A stretch of DNA of 64,000 nucleotides from Paraburkholderia sp. BL23I1N1 (GTDB taxonomy: Bacteria; Pseudomonadota; Gammaproteobacteria; Burkholderiales; Burkholderiaceae). Positions within the stretch are counted from its first letter, which is position 1. Each line of letters opens with the position of its first letter. A program made the translations under genes and the position numbers. Below the pieces are notes generated by a model. That model was not told the origin of the DNA and ran no database searches. It worked only from the letters and a program-made list of their open reading frames with translations. Shown piece after piece: positions 34,709-44,845 of the stretch. The stretch is taken from assembly GCF_003610295.1 (NCBI RefSeq), contig NZ_RAPV01000002.1, forward strand, positions 1,178,001 to 1,242,000. The letters run 5' to 3'.

Positions 34709-37076
34709 ATGAATCAGCATGCCGAACCGTTCCTGAAAGACCTTCAGGATCTCGACGACTTTACCCAGGTCCACATCTCGCGTCCGCACGAGTCCGCGCA
34801 TTTGCACGTCAGCGGCCGCGCCACTTACACCGACGACATCCCGACGCTCGCCGGCACGCTGCACGCCGCGCTCGGCCTGTCGCCGAAAGCGCACGCGAAG
34901 ATCGTCTCGATGTCGCTCGACAAAGTGCGCGCCACGCCCGGCGTGGTCGCGATCTTCACCGCGGACGATATCCCCGGCGTGAACGACGTCGGCCCGATCA
35001 TCCACGGCGACGATCCGATTCTCGCCGACGGTCTCGTGCAGTATGTCGGCCAGCCGATGTTCATCGTGGTCGCGACCTCGCATGAAATCGCGCGCCTCGC
35101 CGCGCGCCGCGCTGAAGTCGTCTACGAAGAGTTGCCCGCCATTCTCACCGCGCAACAGGCTCGCGCAGCAAATCAGCACGTCCTGCCGCCGATGAAGCTC
35201 GCGCGCGGCGAAGCGGGCACAAAGATCGCCCGTGCGGCGCGTCGCGAAGCTGGTGAGATGCTGCTTGGCGGCCAGGAACAGTTCTATCTGGAAGGCCAGA
35301 TTTCGTACGCGGTGCCGAAGGACGACGACGGCATGCACGTCTATTGTTCGACGCAGCACCCGACCGAAATGCAGCACATGGTCGCGCACGCTTTGGGCGT
35401 GGCGTCGCACAAACGTGTTGATCGAATGCCGCCGCATGGGCGGCGGATTCGGCGGCAAGGAGTCGCAATCGGGTCTGTTCGCGTGCTGCGCGGCGCTCGC
35501 CGCATGGAAGCTGCTGTGCCCGGTGAAACTGCGTCCGGACCGCGACGACGACATGATGGTCACCGGCAAGCGTCACGATTTCCACTACACGTATGAAGTG
35601 GGCTACGACGACAAGGGCGTGATCGACGGCGTGAGCGTCGACATGACCTCGCGTTGCGGCTTCTCCGCCGACCTGTCCGGTCCGGTGATGACGCGTGCGC
35701 TGTGCCACTTCGACAACGCGTACTGGTTGTCCGACGTATCGATCGACGGCTTCTGCGGCAAGACCAACACGCAGTCGAACACCGCGTTCCGTGGCTTCGG
35801 CGGTCCGCAAGGCGCGTTCGCGATCGAGTACATCATGGACAACGTCGCGCGTTCGGTGGGCGAAGATTCGCTCGATGTGCGCCGTCGCAATCTGTATGGC
35901 AAGACCGAGCGCAACCAGACGCCGTATGGTCAGGTGGTCGAAGACAACGTGATTCACGAGCTGATCGACGAACTCGAGGCGACCAGCGAATATCGCGCGC
36001 GGCGCGCGGCGATCAACGAGTTCAATGCGAACAACGAGGTGCTGAAGAAGGGTCTCGCGCTCACGCCGGTCAAGTTCGGCATCGCGTTCAACGTGACCCA
36101 CTTCAACCAGGCCGGCGCGCTGGTGCATATCTACACCGACGGTTCGGTGCTGGTGAACCACGGTGGCACCGAAATGGGCCAAGGGTTGAACACGAAGGTC
36201 GCCCAGGTCGTCGCGCATGAACTGGGGATCGGCTTTAACCGCATCCGCGTCACGGCAACGGACACAAGCAAGATCGCCAATACGTCTGCGACGGCCGCGT
36301 CGACCGGTTCGGACCTGAACGGCAAAGCGGCGCAGGATGCCGCGCGCCAGTTGCGCGAACGTCTGTCGGTCTTTGCTGCCGAGCGTTTCGGCGCAGGGCA
36401 GGTGGCCGCCTCGGAAGTGCGTTTCGTGCATGACCGCGTAGTGGTCGGCGAGATGATCGTGCCGTTCGAAGAAGTGATCGCGAAGGCCTACGTCGCGCGT
36501 GTCCAGCTCTGGTCGGACGGCTTCTACGCAACGCCGAAGCTCTACTGGGATCAATCGAAGCTGCAAGGCCGGCCGTTCTATTACTACTCGTACGGCGCGG
36601 CTGTGTCGGAAGTGGTGATCGATACGCTGACCGGCGAAATGCGCGTGCTGCGCGCGGACGCTTTGCATGACGTGGGCGCGTCACTGAACCCGGCGCTCGA
36701 CGTCGGCCAGGTGGAAGGCGCGTTCATCCAGGGCATGGGCTGGCTCACGACCGAAGAACTGTGGTGGAACGCCGGCGGCAAGCTGATGACGCACGCGCCG
36801 TCCACCTACAAGATTCCGACGGTCAACGATACGCCGCCTGATTTCCGCGTGCGCCTGTTCAAGAATCGCAATGCGGAGGACAGCATCCATCGTTCGAAGG
36901 CGACCGGCGAGCCGCCGCTGCTGCTGCCGTTCTCGGTGTTCTTTGCCGTGCGCGATGCGGTCTCGGCAGTGGGCGACCATAAGGTCAATCCGCCGCTGAA
37001 TGCGCCCGCGACCAGCGAGGAAATCCTCAAGGCAGTCGGCGCGGTGCGGGCAGCAACCGTGGCGGCGCGGCAGTAG
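34709..37076 (+). pseudogene. xdhB: Xanthine dehydrogenase large (Moco) subunit, frameshifted
   Basis: About 788 aa if corrected. The first part (to about codon 234) is in the frame of ATG 34709, preceded by GGAGA. The remainder is in the next frame. The break lies at 35411-35413: GCGTCGCAC AAA CGT should read …CAC AAC GTG, so one extra A in a run of three destroys the frame. Downstream features are normal: GGGFGGKESQ, TAFRGFGGPQG, GTEMGQGLNTK and the catalytic Glu in TGEPPLLL. All Moco-binding regions are beyond the shift. It is either a true mutation or a sequencing error. Confidence 0.92.
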
Positions 37077-37254
37077 GCGTTGCGATGAACGCGTGACGCT
37101 GGCGTAAGCGCGGCGCCACGCCGGAGATTGCGGAGGAACTGGCGGTCGCCGCTAGAACCTTCGGTGCAGCCGGCGGCCAACTGCCGCGAGCAGCCGTTAG
37201 AAACCGCCGGGCAGAGTAATCGTGCAAATATCGAAACCAACTGGATTGATCGCC

Positions 37255-37822
37255 ATGAACGATTTTTCTTCCGTTCAGATCGGCCGGCGCGGCACCGTGG
37301 AAGCGGCGCGTCCGGCGCCCATGCACATCGTGCTGTTCGGCGCGGGACATGTCGGCCATGCGCTCGTCAGGCTGCTCGGCAGCTTGCCGTGCGTCGTCCA
37401 GTGGGTCGACGAGCGCGACGAACTGTTCCCCGACGAAACGCCGGCCAACGTGCAAGTCGAAGCAACCGATACGCCTGATGCAATCGTCGATACGGCGCCG
37501 CCCGGCGCGTATTTTCTGGTGATGACGCATAACCACGCACTCGATTTTTTCGCTCGCCGCGCGCATCATGCGGCGGCGCGATTTCACCTACTTCGGTATG
37601 ATCGGGTCCAAGACAAAACGCGTGAAATTCGAGCGTCGTTTGCTGGATCGAGGCGTGGAGCTGGATCGGCTGGTGGAGATGACGTGCCCGATCGGCGTGG
37701 GCGGGATTGTCGATAAGGCGCCCGCGTCGATCGCAGTCGCGGTGTGTGCCGAGTTGCTGCAGATTCGTGGGCGCGAGGCGCGGGCGCAAGCGGTGACGCA
37801 GAAGCTCTGCGCGAGCGTGTGA
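37255..37822 (+). pseudogene. xdhC: XdhC accessory protein, C-terminal part, frameshifted
   Basis: Encodes only the Rossmann half of XdhC: HIVLFGAGHVGHALVRLLGSLPC, WVDERDELFP, YFLVMTHNHALDF, then RRRDFTYFGMIGSKTKR and MTCPIGVGGIVDKAPASIAVAV. XdhC normally inserts sulfurated Moco into XDH and has an N-terminal XdhC_CoxI domain, which is missing here. A second lesion is an extra T in the run at 37545-37550 (six T, five expected), after which the protein continues in another frame. Both suggest decay, although the indel could be a sequencing artefact. Confidence 0.85.
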
Positions 37823-37919
37823 GCGGGTGGGGCGCTTAGCGTACGAGGTTCAACGCGAGACCCACAACACAAGGCGCCCACCATAAAGCGCACACGCCCC
37901 CAAACACCAAACCACAACG

Positions 37920-38900
37920 TCAGTCCACCGCGGCTGACGTTTCCTTTTGCGGCGGCCGTTTCGCACGCCGCGCCTTCTGCGCGACCAGCGCGTCCGACAC
38001 TTGCGACATCAACGTACGCAGCCAGCCGACATCGCTCGGCCGATCCGGCTGCGGATGCCACAACTGATAACACTTGATGCGGGGAAACGGAATCGGCACG
38101 TCGACCACCGCGAGCGGCAGGATGCTCGCGTAGTGCGTCGCGAACCGGCGCGTCGTCGTGAAAATCAGATCCGACTGCAGCAGCGTTTGTGGCACGAGGC
38201 CGAAATACGGCAGCGTGGCGACGATGCGCCGCTCGGCGCGAGCCCGTGCGAATCCGATGTCGACGGCGCCGCCGCCCGCGCCGCTATAAGGCGTCGGCGC
38301 GAGATGCGGCGCGGCGAGATACGCTTCGCGTGTGAGCGGCGCGCGTGCGAGCGGATGGTCGGCGCGCATCAGGCACACCACCGTATCTGAGAACAGGTCG
38401 CGGCGCTCGAAACGCGGATCCGGCTTCGGCCAGTTGCCGATCACCAGGTCGAGTTCGCCCGCATCGAGCGCTGCCGAATGGTCGAGCATCGGGCTCAGCG
38501 AATCGATCTCCAGACGCGCATGCGGCGCCGCCTCGCGAAACTGCGCGATCACGGTGGGCATGAAGAAGTCGTTCAGATAATCCGGCGCGGCCACGCGGAA
38601 GGTGCGGCGCGAGCGCCCCGGATCGAAGTCGCCGTGCGGCGTCGCCACGAAATCGACTTCGCGCAGCACGCGTTGCGTCGAGGCCAGCAACGATTCGCCG
38701 TATTCGGTCGGCACCATGCCCGACTTGCCGCGCACGAGGATCGGGTCGTTCAGCGTTTCGCGCAGTTTGCGCAGCGCGGTGCTGATGGCGGGCTGGGTCT
38801 GGTTCAGACGCAGCGCGGTTTGCGTGACGCTGCGCTCGACGATCAGCGTGCGCAGCACGCGCACGAGCCAGATATCGAGGGAGGCGGCGGAGTCGTCCAT
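37920..38900 (-). CDS. LysR-family transcriptional regulator
   Basis: A 326-aa NodD/LinR-like LysR. Its HTH is VRVLRTLIVERSVTQTALRLNQTQPAISTALRKLRETL. The effector domain includes RVAAPDYLNDFFMPTVIAQF and DLVIGNWPKPDPRFERRDLFSD. The tail is basic. It is convergent with the xdh operon (98 bp between stops), so it may regulate xdh from a distance, but the position does not prove it. Confidence 0.9.
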   Translation of the reverse strand: MDDSAASLDIWLVRVLRTLIVERSVTQTALRLNQTQPAISTALRKLRETLNDPILVRGKSGMVPTEYGESLLASTQRVLREVDFVATPHGDFDPGRSRRTFRVAAPDYLNDFFMPTVIAQFREAAPHARLEIDSLSPMLDHSAALDAGELDLVIGNWPKPDPRFERRDLFSDTVVCLMRADHPLARAPLTREAYLAAPHLAPTPYSGAGGGAVDIGFARARAERRIVATLPYFGLVPQTLLQSDLIFTTTRRFATHYASILPLAVVDVPIPFPRIKCYQLWHPQPDRPSDVGWLRTLMSQVSDALVAQKARRAKRPPQKETSAAVD

Positions 38901-39124
38901 GGTTTAGGCGAGGCGGTGCAAGCAGGTCGGGCCCGGATGAAGCGTCGTACGGAGCCGCCCGCGAGCCGGATCGCGAGAGCGGGGCACAAAGGTTATAACC
39001 TTAGGCCCGTTTGCGGTGTGACGGCCATAGCGGGCGCGGTATGGCCGGCATCAGGACAGCCTTTTTGCCGCGATCACTCCGAAACGGGACACCTGTTTGC
39101 ACCAATCTTACGATTTGCCTTCGT

Positions 39125-39769
39125 TCAGACGTCCGCCAGACCTGACGGCAAAGAACTGATCCGCTTCACTTCCTTCGAGTCGAGCCAGTTCGGCGTGCGA
39201 GCGCAATACAGCACCATGGGCAACGCGTCTTCGCCCCAGAACAATTGATTGTTCAGACGGAAGGTCGGCACGCCATAGACGCCCAGACCGATCGCATCCG
39301 TGGTGTTGCGCTGCAACTGCGCTTTCACGTCTTCGCTCTTGATGAGTTCCGGGCCATCCGGCACGCCGACGCGCTCGCATAGTTCGGCGAATGCCGCATC
39401 GCTCGACGGATCGCGGCCTTCGCGCCAGATGAACCGGAAAATATCGCGCACGAAGCCGATATCGCCCTTCACCGCGGTGGCGAGCAGGAGCGGTTTCATC
39501 GAGTCGAACGGATGGGTCGGCGGCATCTTGAACGGAATGCCAAGTTGGTCCGCGCGAAACAGCGCGTGGCGGTACATGAAGGTGCGTTTCGCGGGTACGC
39601 TGTAAGCGGGCCGCTGACCCCAGTGGTGATATAGCTCGTTAAGCACGACCGGCGTGAACGCGAAGTCGAAGCCCGGCCATTTGTCGTGTTGCTCGAGCAA
39701 CAGGTAGGTGAACGGCGAGACAAAATCGTAAAGCCACAGCGGTTGCCTGGCGTCGATGCCAACGGTCAT
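39125..39769 (-). CDS. 2-hydroxychromene-2-carboxylate isomerase / DsbA-family protein
   Basis: A 214-aa thioredoxin-fold protein of the GST-kappa/HCCA isomerase group: WLYDFVSPFTYLLLEQ at the N-terminus (Ser in place of the DsbA cysteines), then TFMYRHALFRADQLGIPFKMPPTHPF and the C-terminal GVYGVPTFRLNNQLFWGEDALPMV. In naphthalene catabolism such enzymes isomerise hydroxychromene carboxylate using glutathione. Orphan members are common, so the substrate is unknown here. Confidence 0.85.
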   Translation of the reverse strand: MTVGIDARQPLWLYDFVSPFTYLLLEQHDKWPGFDFAFTPVVLNELYHHWGQRPAYSVPAKRTFMYRHALFRADQLGIPFKMPPTHPFDSMKPLLLATAVKGDIGFVRDIFRFIWREGRDPSSDAAFAELCERVGVPDGPELIKSEDVKAQLQRNTTDAIGLGVYGVPTFRLNNQLFWGEDALPMVLYCARTPNWLDSKEVKRISSLPSGLADV

Positions 39770-39863
39770 GAATGTCTCCCGGATTGCCTGGTCCGAACGA
39801 TGTTGTCTGCCGGATCGTCGGAATTGTAATGATCTTACGCGGTGCAGGCGCTACTTGCACCGG

Positions 39864-41315
39864 TCAATATGGCTTCGGGTCCGCGGTGGCCGGCTCGGCG
39901 GACGTCGAACCCGGCTCGGGCCCGTCGTCCGATTCACCCGATTCGTCCGACTCACCCGCTTCGTCGCGCTGAGCGTCGCGGCTATGGGCGAGCCGCCGGC
40001 GAACAAAGCCGATATGCTCGCGCAGCACATAGAACTGATCTGCGTAGGCGAGCGGCATTTTCAGCCCGTTTACCGATTCTTCGATCGAATCGAGCCGCTC
40101 GATCAGCGAGGTGCGTTCGGCGGCGGAATGCTCGCTGAGCGCGCTTCGCTCGATTGCGATCAGCGCGCCGTACCAGCGGTAGATGCGCGATTTCACCCGC
40201 CACGCATACAGCGACGGCACCACGCGCAGGGCCGGAATCAGCAGCACGATCAGCGGCACCACGACCACCAGCAGCCGGTCTGCGAGACTCGCCAGCCAGA
40301 ACGGCAGGATCCGGTAGAGGAAGCTCTTGCCGGACTTGTAGTAACGGGCGGCGTCGTCGCTGATCGGAAAATCGTGGGCGAGCGGCGCGGGGAATTCGCC
40401 GGCGCGTTGCATGACGTTCGCCTTGCCGTGGACCTCGCGCGCCGCTTCGATCAGCAGATCGGATAGCGCGGGGTGCAGCGAATCGCGCGCCACCAGTTCG
40501 GCGGTCGGCGCCACCATATGAATCGGCGCGGACGGCAGGTTCTTGCCGAGGTCGAACGCGCCCATCGGCATCTCGAGCTGCGTTAGATACGGAAAGCGGC
40601 GGGTGTAGGCATCGGCCTGCGTGAAGTCGTAGAACTGCACATTCGGCGTGCGATAGAGCTTGCCCATCACCGCCGGCTGCGCCGAATCGCCGGCCAGAAA
40701 AGCCGCGTCGACTTTGCCGGCGACGAGTGCCTGGGCGGCGGCGTCACCCGAGAGCGGCAGCAGTTTGGTCGGTCCGCCCGGCTCGATGCCGTTGGCCTTG
40801 AGCAGCGCGAGCGCCAGTTCGCGCGTGCCACTGCCCTCGGCGCCGACCGCGAGGCGCAAGCCCTTGAACTCGGAGAGCCGCGCGACCGTCGGCCCGTGAT
40901 AGAAGATCGCCAGCGGCACATAGGCCACGCTGCCGAGCGACATCAGCCCCTCGCTTGCCGGGCCGGGCGCGACGCCGTCCTGCACGAAAGCAACGTCCAC
41001 GTTCGACTTCGGGTCGGAGAGCCGCTTGAGATTCTGCAGCGAGCCTTCCGAGGGCAATACGTTCAGAGTGATACGGTTGCGCGCCAGAATCGCCTTGTAC
41101 TTCTGCGCGGCATTCCAGAAGGTGCTGCCTTCAGGTCCGGCGCTGATCGTCAGCGTATTGGGCGGAGCGGGCTGGATCAGGCGCACGGCGACCCAGATTG
41201 CCGCGGCGGCGATCAGCAGGATCGGCCCGAACGAGACCGCCAGATCGCGCCAGGAGATCGCCACGAAACGGGCGACGAGACGGGGAGGGCGTTTGCGGCC
41301 GGTGGCTGGCTTCAT
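39864..41315 (-). CDS. TAXI-family TRAP solute receptor-like membrane protein
   Basis: 483 aa. A signal-anchor helix (about 30-47, FGPILLIAAAAIWVAVRL) precedes a TAXI-type periplasmic binding domain (LTISAGPEGSTFWNAAQKY…, VDVAFVQDGVAPG, LRLAVGAEGSGTRELALALLK). A second membrane helix (about 345-370, RLLVVVVPLIVLLIPALRVV) and a cytoplasmic acidic C-terminal tail rich in Ser/Glu/Asp follow. Unlike transport receptors it is tethered twice and has no TRAP permease genes beside it. A sensor or anchored binding role is plausible. Confidence 0.8.
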   Translation of the reverse strand: MKPATGRKRPPRLVARFVAISWRDLAVSFGPILLIAAAAIWVAVRLIQPAPPNTLTISAGPEGSTFWNAAQKYKAILARNRITLNVLPSEGSLQNLKRLSDPKSNVDVAFVQDGVAPGPASEGLMSLGSVAYVPLAIFYHGPTVARLSEFKGLRLAVGAEGSGTRELALALLKANGIEPGGPTKLLPLSGDAAAQALVAGKVDAAFLAGDSAQPAVMGKLYRTPNVQFYDFTQADAYTRRFPYLTQLEMPMGAFDLGKNLPSAPIHMVAPTAELVARDSLHPALSDLLIEAAREVHGKANVMQRAGEFPAPLAHDFPISDDAARYYKSGKSFLYRILPFWLASLADRLLVVVVPLIVLLIPALRVVPSLYAWRVKSRIYRWYGALIAIERSALSEHSAAERTSLIERLDSIEESVNGLKMPLAYADQFYVLREHIGFVRRRLAHSRDAQRDEAGESDESGESDDGPEPGSTSAEPATADPKPY

Positions 41316-41987
41316 CAGGTGACGTGACGGCTACGGTCGAAAGTGAACAGGGTGGTGGCGCTCTGCGGCGCGCGAACCGGGGCGAGGTGCTCGCGCCATG
41401 CCGGGCTGGCTGCCGCGAAAGACGCACGCGCCGCGCGGCAGCGCACGTCGCGCCGATGGTACCTGAGAATCGCCCGTCGACCCATCGTCCGGTTGGAGGG
41501 GACATCGTCAAAGCCGTAACAATTCGTGAACGACGCGTGAATAGCGCGTGAACGCTTCATGAACCGCCAGTGAACCACCCCTACGCCAAAATATGAATTG
41601 CGCATGAATAAAACACGATCTATACGCTCATGACAACCCGCAGACACCCCGAGGGACGACTAAACCCTTTGCGCTTCTGGCGTGGCTAGATTAAATTGTG
41701 CATCGCTGTCGCGAACAAGACGTTTGCGCGGCGTGACCCGGCACGACAGACAAGAACCGGGCGCGCCGGCGGACTTCGCGGCTTGCCGGCTCCCGTACCG
41801 CATGGCATGCGTGGCATCGCATGCGACTAACGGCGGCCGGCCTCTCTCGCCTCTCGCACACCGTGTTGCAGCCATAGTCGGCCGTCGCTGAGCCGCGCCT
41901 TGCCGCGTCTGAAGCATGGCTGCCCGTAGTCGTAACGAAGCCGCTTGTTATATGCGGTCCAATGTGTAGCTAAGGAGAAAAGAAACT
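41316..41987. other. Long divergent intergenic region, TAXI / BON
   Basis: 672 bp without a supported gene. It contains the phased 11-bp repeats at 41526-41614. Nothing convincing lies between 41620 and the BON ribosome site (AAGGAGAAAAG near 41971). Confidence 0.55.
41526..41614. promoter_or_regulatory. Phased 11-bp direct repeats, probable response-regulator operator
   Basis: Five consecutive 11-bp units begin with GTGAAC, GTGAAT, GTGAAC, ATGAAC and GTGAAC at 41526, 41537, 41548, 41559 and 41570. Two more (ATGAAT) are at 41593 and 41604. On the other strand the unit reads GTTCAC-N5. Direct repeats on one face of the helix at 11-bp spacing are typical of OmpR/PhoB-family response regulators. 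The regulator is not in the window. Confidence 0.6.
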
Positions 41988-42341
41988 ATGAAATCGGTCG
42001 GTTTTCTGAAAACGCTGGGTTCGGTCGTGGCAATGGTGGTGGCGTGCAATGTGTACGCTCAGGCAAGCGATGCAACGGCGACCGGCACGACCGCAGCGCC
42101 GGCTGCCAACACCAAGGCCGTCAAGAAGGCCAATAGCCAGCTGGGTCGCAAGGTGCGCAGCGCGCTCGCCAAGGCGCAAGGTGTCGACGTCTCGAACATC
42201 GCCGTGCGTGCTCGCGGCGGCGCGGTGACCCTGACGGGCTCGGTGCCTGACCAAGGCCAGATCGACGCTGCCGGCGAAGCGGCCAAGGGCGTTGCCGGCG
42301 TGACGTCGGTGTCGAACAAGCTGACCGTGGTTCAACAGTAA
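41988..42341 (+). CDS. Periplasmic BON-domain protein
   Basis: 117 aa with a signal peptide (MKSVGFLKTLGSVVAMVVAC, cleavage after VYA at 24), a low-complexity Ala/Thr linker, and one BON domain (LGRKVRSALAKAQGVDVSNIAV, GAVTLTGSVPDQGQIDAAGEAAKGVAGVTSVSNKL). BON domains bind phospholipids or pack against the envelope (OsmY-like). AAGGAGA precedes the ATG. It is probably stress- or envelope-related and monocistronic with its own terminator. Confidence 0.87.
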   Translation: MKSVGFLKTLGSVVAMVVACNVYAQASDATATGTTAAPAANTKAVKKANSQLGRKVRSALAKAQGVDVSNIAVRARGGAVTLTGSVPDQGQIDAAGEAAKGVAGVTSVSNKLTVVQQ

Positions 42342-42661
42342 GACGGCTGCGATGGGCCGGCCGCATTGAGCGGCCTGGCACGAGCGGCTTGCAGCAAGCG
42401 CGCAAGGCTGTATCCGAAGCGGCATGCGATTCGATATCGCAATGCCCCATTGTGATGCATGCCAGTGCGAGGGTTCCGGCGAATAGCCGGAGCCCTTTTT
42501 TTTGATTTATTTTTCCTGGTGGCGATTTTTGAAGCGGTGATGATGACTCAGACCCGTGCCTGGCCGAACGCCGGCACCGCAACGGCCCGTCTGTGCGCCG
42601 TGACACACAACTGACGCGTCGTGAAGCGTACTGTGATGCGAGGGGAACCGGAGCCTATGCC
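42342..42661. other. Intergenic region after BON
   Basis: 320 bp containing one intrinsic terminator (42471-42502) and no gene that I can support. Confidence 0.5.
42471..42502 (+). terminator. Intrinsic terminator of the BON gene
   Basis: GGGTTCCGGC and GCCGGAGCCC pair as a 10-bp stem with one G-U wobble and a GAATA loop, followed by eight T. A strong Rho-independent terminator. Confidence 0.85.
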
Positions 42662-42910
42662 ATGGACATCTCGCTTTTGCGCTATACCGATCTGCCGATC
42701 AGCGATCGGGCGGCTTTCGAACTGGTCTGCGCGCGGCACGGATTCGCGCCGGCGCATTTCGACATCAGCGCCCGCCCGGATCCGGACGATGCCGCGCACG
42801 AGCGCCTCGTCACAGTGCGGCGGGGCGGCTGGGCGCAGTCGTATCACGACCACCAGGGCCAGTGGGTCAGGCAGTTCGAGACCGATCTGACCTGCAGGTT
42901 TTTCAAATAA
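42662..42910 (+). CDS. Small hypothetical protein
   Basis: 82 aa from ATG 42662 (MDISLLRYTDLPISDRAAFELV). An acidic-basic mix and no membrane segment. The frame could extend upstream to 42593. GGAG 9 nt before the ATG supports the chosen start. The composition and third-position GC bias look coding. No family recognised. Confidence 0.6.
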   Translation: MDISLLRYTDLPISDRAAFELVCARHGFAPAHFDISARPDPDDAAHERLVTVRRGGWAQSYHDHQGQWVRQFETDLTCRFFK

Positions 42911-42967
42911 CGCGGCTTGGGTGCGGTGGCGTTTTTTCCACCGCTCGGTCACCGCTTTACCGCCGCT

Positions 42968-43756
42968 TCATGCCAGCACGAGGCGCACGCCAACCAGCGT
43001 GAGCGTCGCGGCGAGTACGTTGCGCAGCAGGGCGTCCGGCGCGCGCGACGACAGATAACTGCCGACCGCGATGCCCGGCAACGACCCCACCAGCAGCGAC
43101 AGCAGCATCGGCCAGTCGACCGAACCCAGTAGCCAATGACCCGCGCCCGCCAGCAGCGTGAGCGGCACCGCATGCGCGATATCGGAGCCGACGATGCGGG
43201 TGGTCGGCAGCAACGGATACAGCAGCAACAACACGGTCACGCCGATGGCGCCCGCGCCCACCGACGTCAGCGACACCAGCACGCCCAGCACTGCGCCGGT
43301 CAGCATGGTGAGCGCGAGCGTGCGGCTTTGCCTGGGCGCGCGCTGGTGGCGCGCGCCGAGCGCCGCGAGTTGCGGGCGGAAGACCAGCGCCACGGCGGTC
43401 ACCAGCAGCGCGACGCCGAGCACGATCTGGATCAGCCGGCTCGTGCCCGGCGTGTCCATCCCATATCGATGCAGCAGGATCAAGGTGAGGGTCGCGGCCG
43501 GCACGCTGCCCGCTGCGAGACGCAAGGTGATCTGCCAGTCGACGGAGCCTTTCAGACCGTGCACCAGCGTGCCGGTCGCCTTGGTGGCGGCTGCGTACAG
43601 CAGATCGGTGCCGACCGCGGTGGCCGGATGCACGTTGAACAGCAGAACCAGGATCGGCGTCATCAGCGAGCCGCCGCCGACGCCCGTCAGTCCGACCAGA
43701 AAGCCGACAAACAGGCCGGAGACGGAGTACAGCAGATCGATGTGGGGAAGAGACAT
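42968..43756 (-). CDS. TSUP (TauE/SafE) sulfite-exporter-like permease
   Basis: A 262-aa membrane protein with two homologous halves: GLFVGFLVGLTGVGGGSLMTPIL in helix 1-2 and VLGVLVSLTSVGAGAIGVTVLLLLYP in the second half, the twin G-(V/S)G(G/A)G motifs of the family. About eight helices. The family exports sulfite or sulfonate-derived anions. The substrate is not indicated by neighbours. Confidence 0.9.
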   Translation of the reverse strand: MSLPHIDLLYSVSGLFVGFLVGLTGVGGGSLMTPILVLLFNVHPATAVGTDLLYAAATKATGTLVHGLKGSVDWQITLRLAAGSVPAATLTLILLHRYGMDTPGTSRLIQIVLGVALLVTAVALVFRPQLAALGARHQRAPRQSRTLALTMLTGAVLGVLVSLTSVGAGAIGVTVLLLLYPLLPTTRIVGSDIAHAVPLTLLAGAGHWLLGSVDWPMLLSLLVGSLPGIAVGSYLSSRAPDALLRNVLAATLTLVGVRLVLA

Positions 43757-43961
43757 TGAGCAGACCGCTGACGGTCGGGTGGGTTGGATGGGTTCGGGGA
43801 GGCAAGGCCGGTGCGCACCTGCCTTCGAGCATGAGCGAACGTTGGCGACAGGCCCGCGGCGGCGCGGCGAAAACCGCTATTGTCGCAAAACTGCCGCGCT
43901 TGCGTACTAAGCGCGGCGCGGCGGCTTTGAGCGCCGCCCGCGCGGCGCCGCTAAACCTCGT

Positions 43962-44630
43962 TCAAAGCGCGCGGCGAATCTCGACGATACCGAACGCCGC
44001 CAGCGTGATTCCGACGACCCGGTCGATCGCCACGCGCAACTTGCTGCCGATCGCATGACGCGCGAGCGACACCACGGTCACGAGGAAACACCACCACGCG
44101 ATCGAGCCGCAAAACACGCCACCGACCGTGGTCAATGCGATGCTCGACGAAAACGCCCCACGCGGCGCGAGCGTCGTGAACAGCGCGGCGAACATGATGA
44201 CGGTTTGCGGGTTGGTCAGCGTAAGCAGCAACGAACTCGCGTACGCGCGCAGCGCGCCCGCGCGGCCCACCTGCGCGAGCTTGCCATTGGCGTCGCTGCT
44301 GCCATTGCCGTTCCCGTTCCCGTTCCCGTTAGCGTCGGCGGGCGCTTTCTGCAGCAAGGTACGCACGCCGAGATACAGCAGGAACAGACCGGCGAGCAGA
44401 TGCAAGGGCCGGTCGTAGGCGAGCATGAACTGCGAAATGCCGACCAGGCCGAGTGCCGCGATCAGGCCATAAACCGCATCGCCGGTCGCAATGCCGAAGC
44501 CGATTGCGAGCCCCGCGCGCGGACCGCCCGTCAGCGTGCGGCGAATGCACAACATGCCCATCGGGCCGACCGGTGCGGCAATCGCGAGGCCGACACCGGC
44601 GGAGGTGACGAAGAGACTGGCGGTGGACAT
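43962..44630 (-). CDS. LysE/RhtB-family translocator
   Basis: A 222-aa inner membrane exporter of amino acids or related molecules: GLAIAAPVGPMGMLCIRRTLTGGPRAGLAIGFGIATGDAVYG is the family signature, with six helices. Unusually, the cytoplasmic loop after helix 3 holds a low-complexity ANGNGNGNGNGSSDANGK stretch encoded by repeated 6-bp units (44303-44328). It is divergent from the LysR gene at 44846. Confidence 0.88.
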   Translation of the reverse strand: MSTASLFVTSAGVGLAIAAPVGPMGMLCIRRTLTGGPRAGLAIGFGIATGDAVYGLIAALGLVGISQFMLAYDRPLHLLAGLFLLYLGVRTLLQKAPADANGNGNGNGNGSSDANGKLAQVGRAGALRAYASSLLLTLTNPQTVIMFAALFTTLAPRGAFSSSIALTTVGGVFCGSIAWWCFLVTVVSLARHAIGSKLRVAIDRVVGITLAAFGIVEIRRAL

Positions 44631-44845
44631 GGGAAATCCTTTATGGGTTGTTCTGTACGCGATCGGCGGTCGCGGGGCCGCACCGCGTTAATCTGCGCAG
44701 TTTGACACACGATCCGCATTCTCAACTTCGCATGCGATTGACGGCGCAAACCGGTGCGCTGGCCGTGGATACCCTGGAATGGACTCGGCCAGCGCCTTCC
44801 TCGGGCATAATTTTCTCACTTCAAACACCGTGGGCACGCCCGTTC

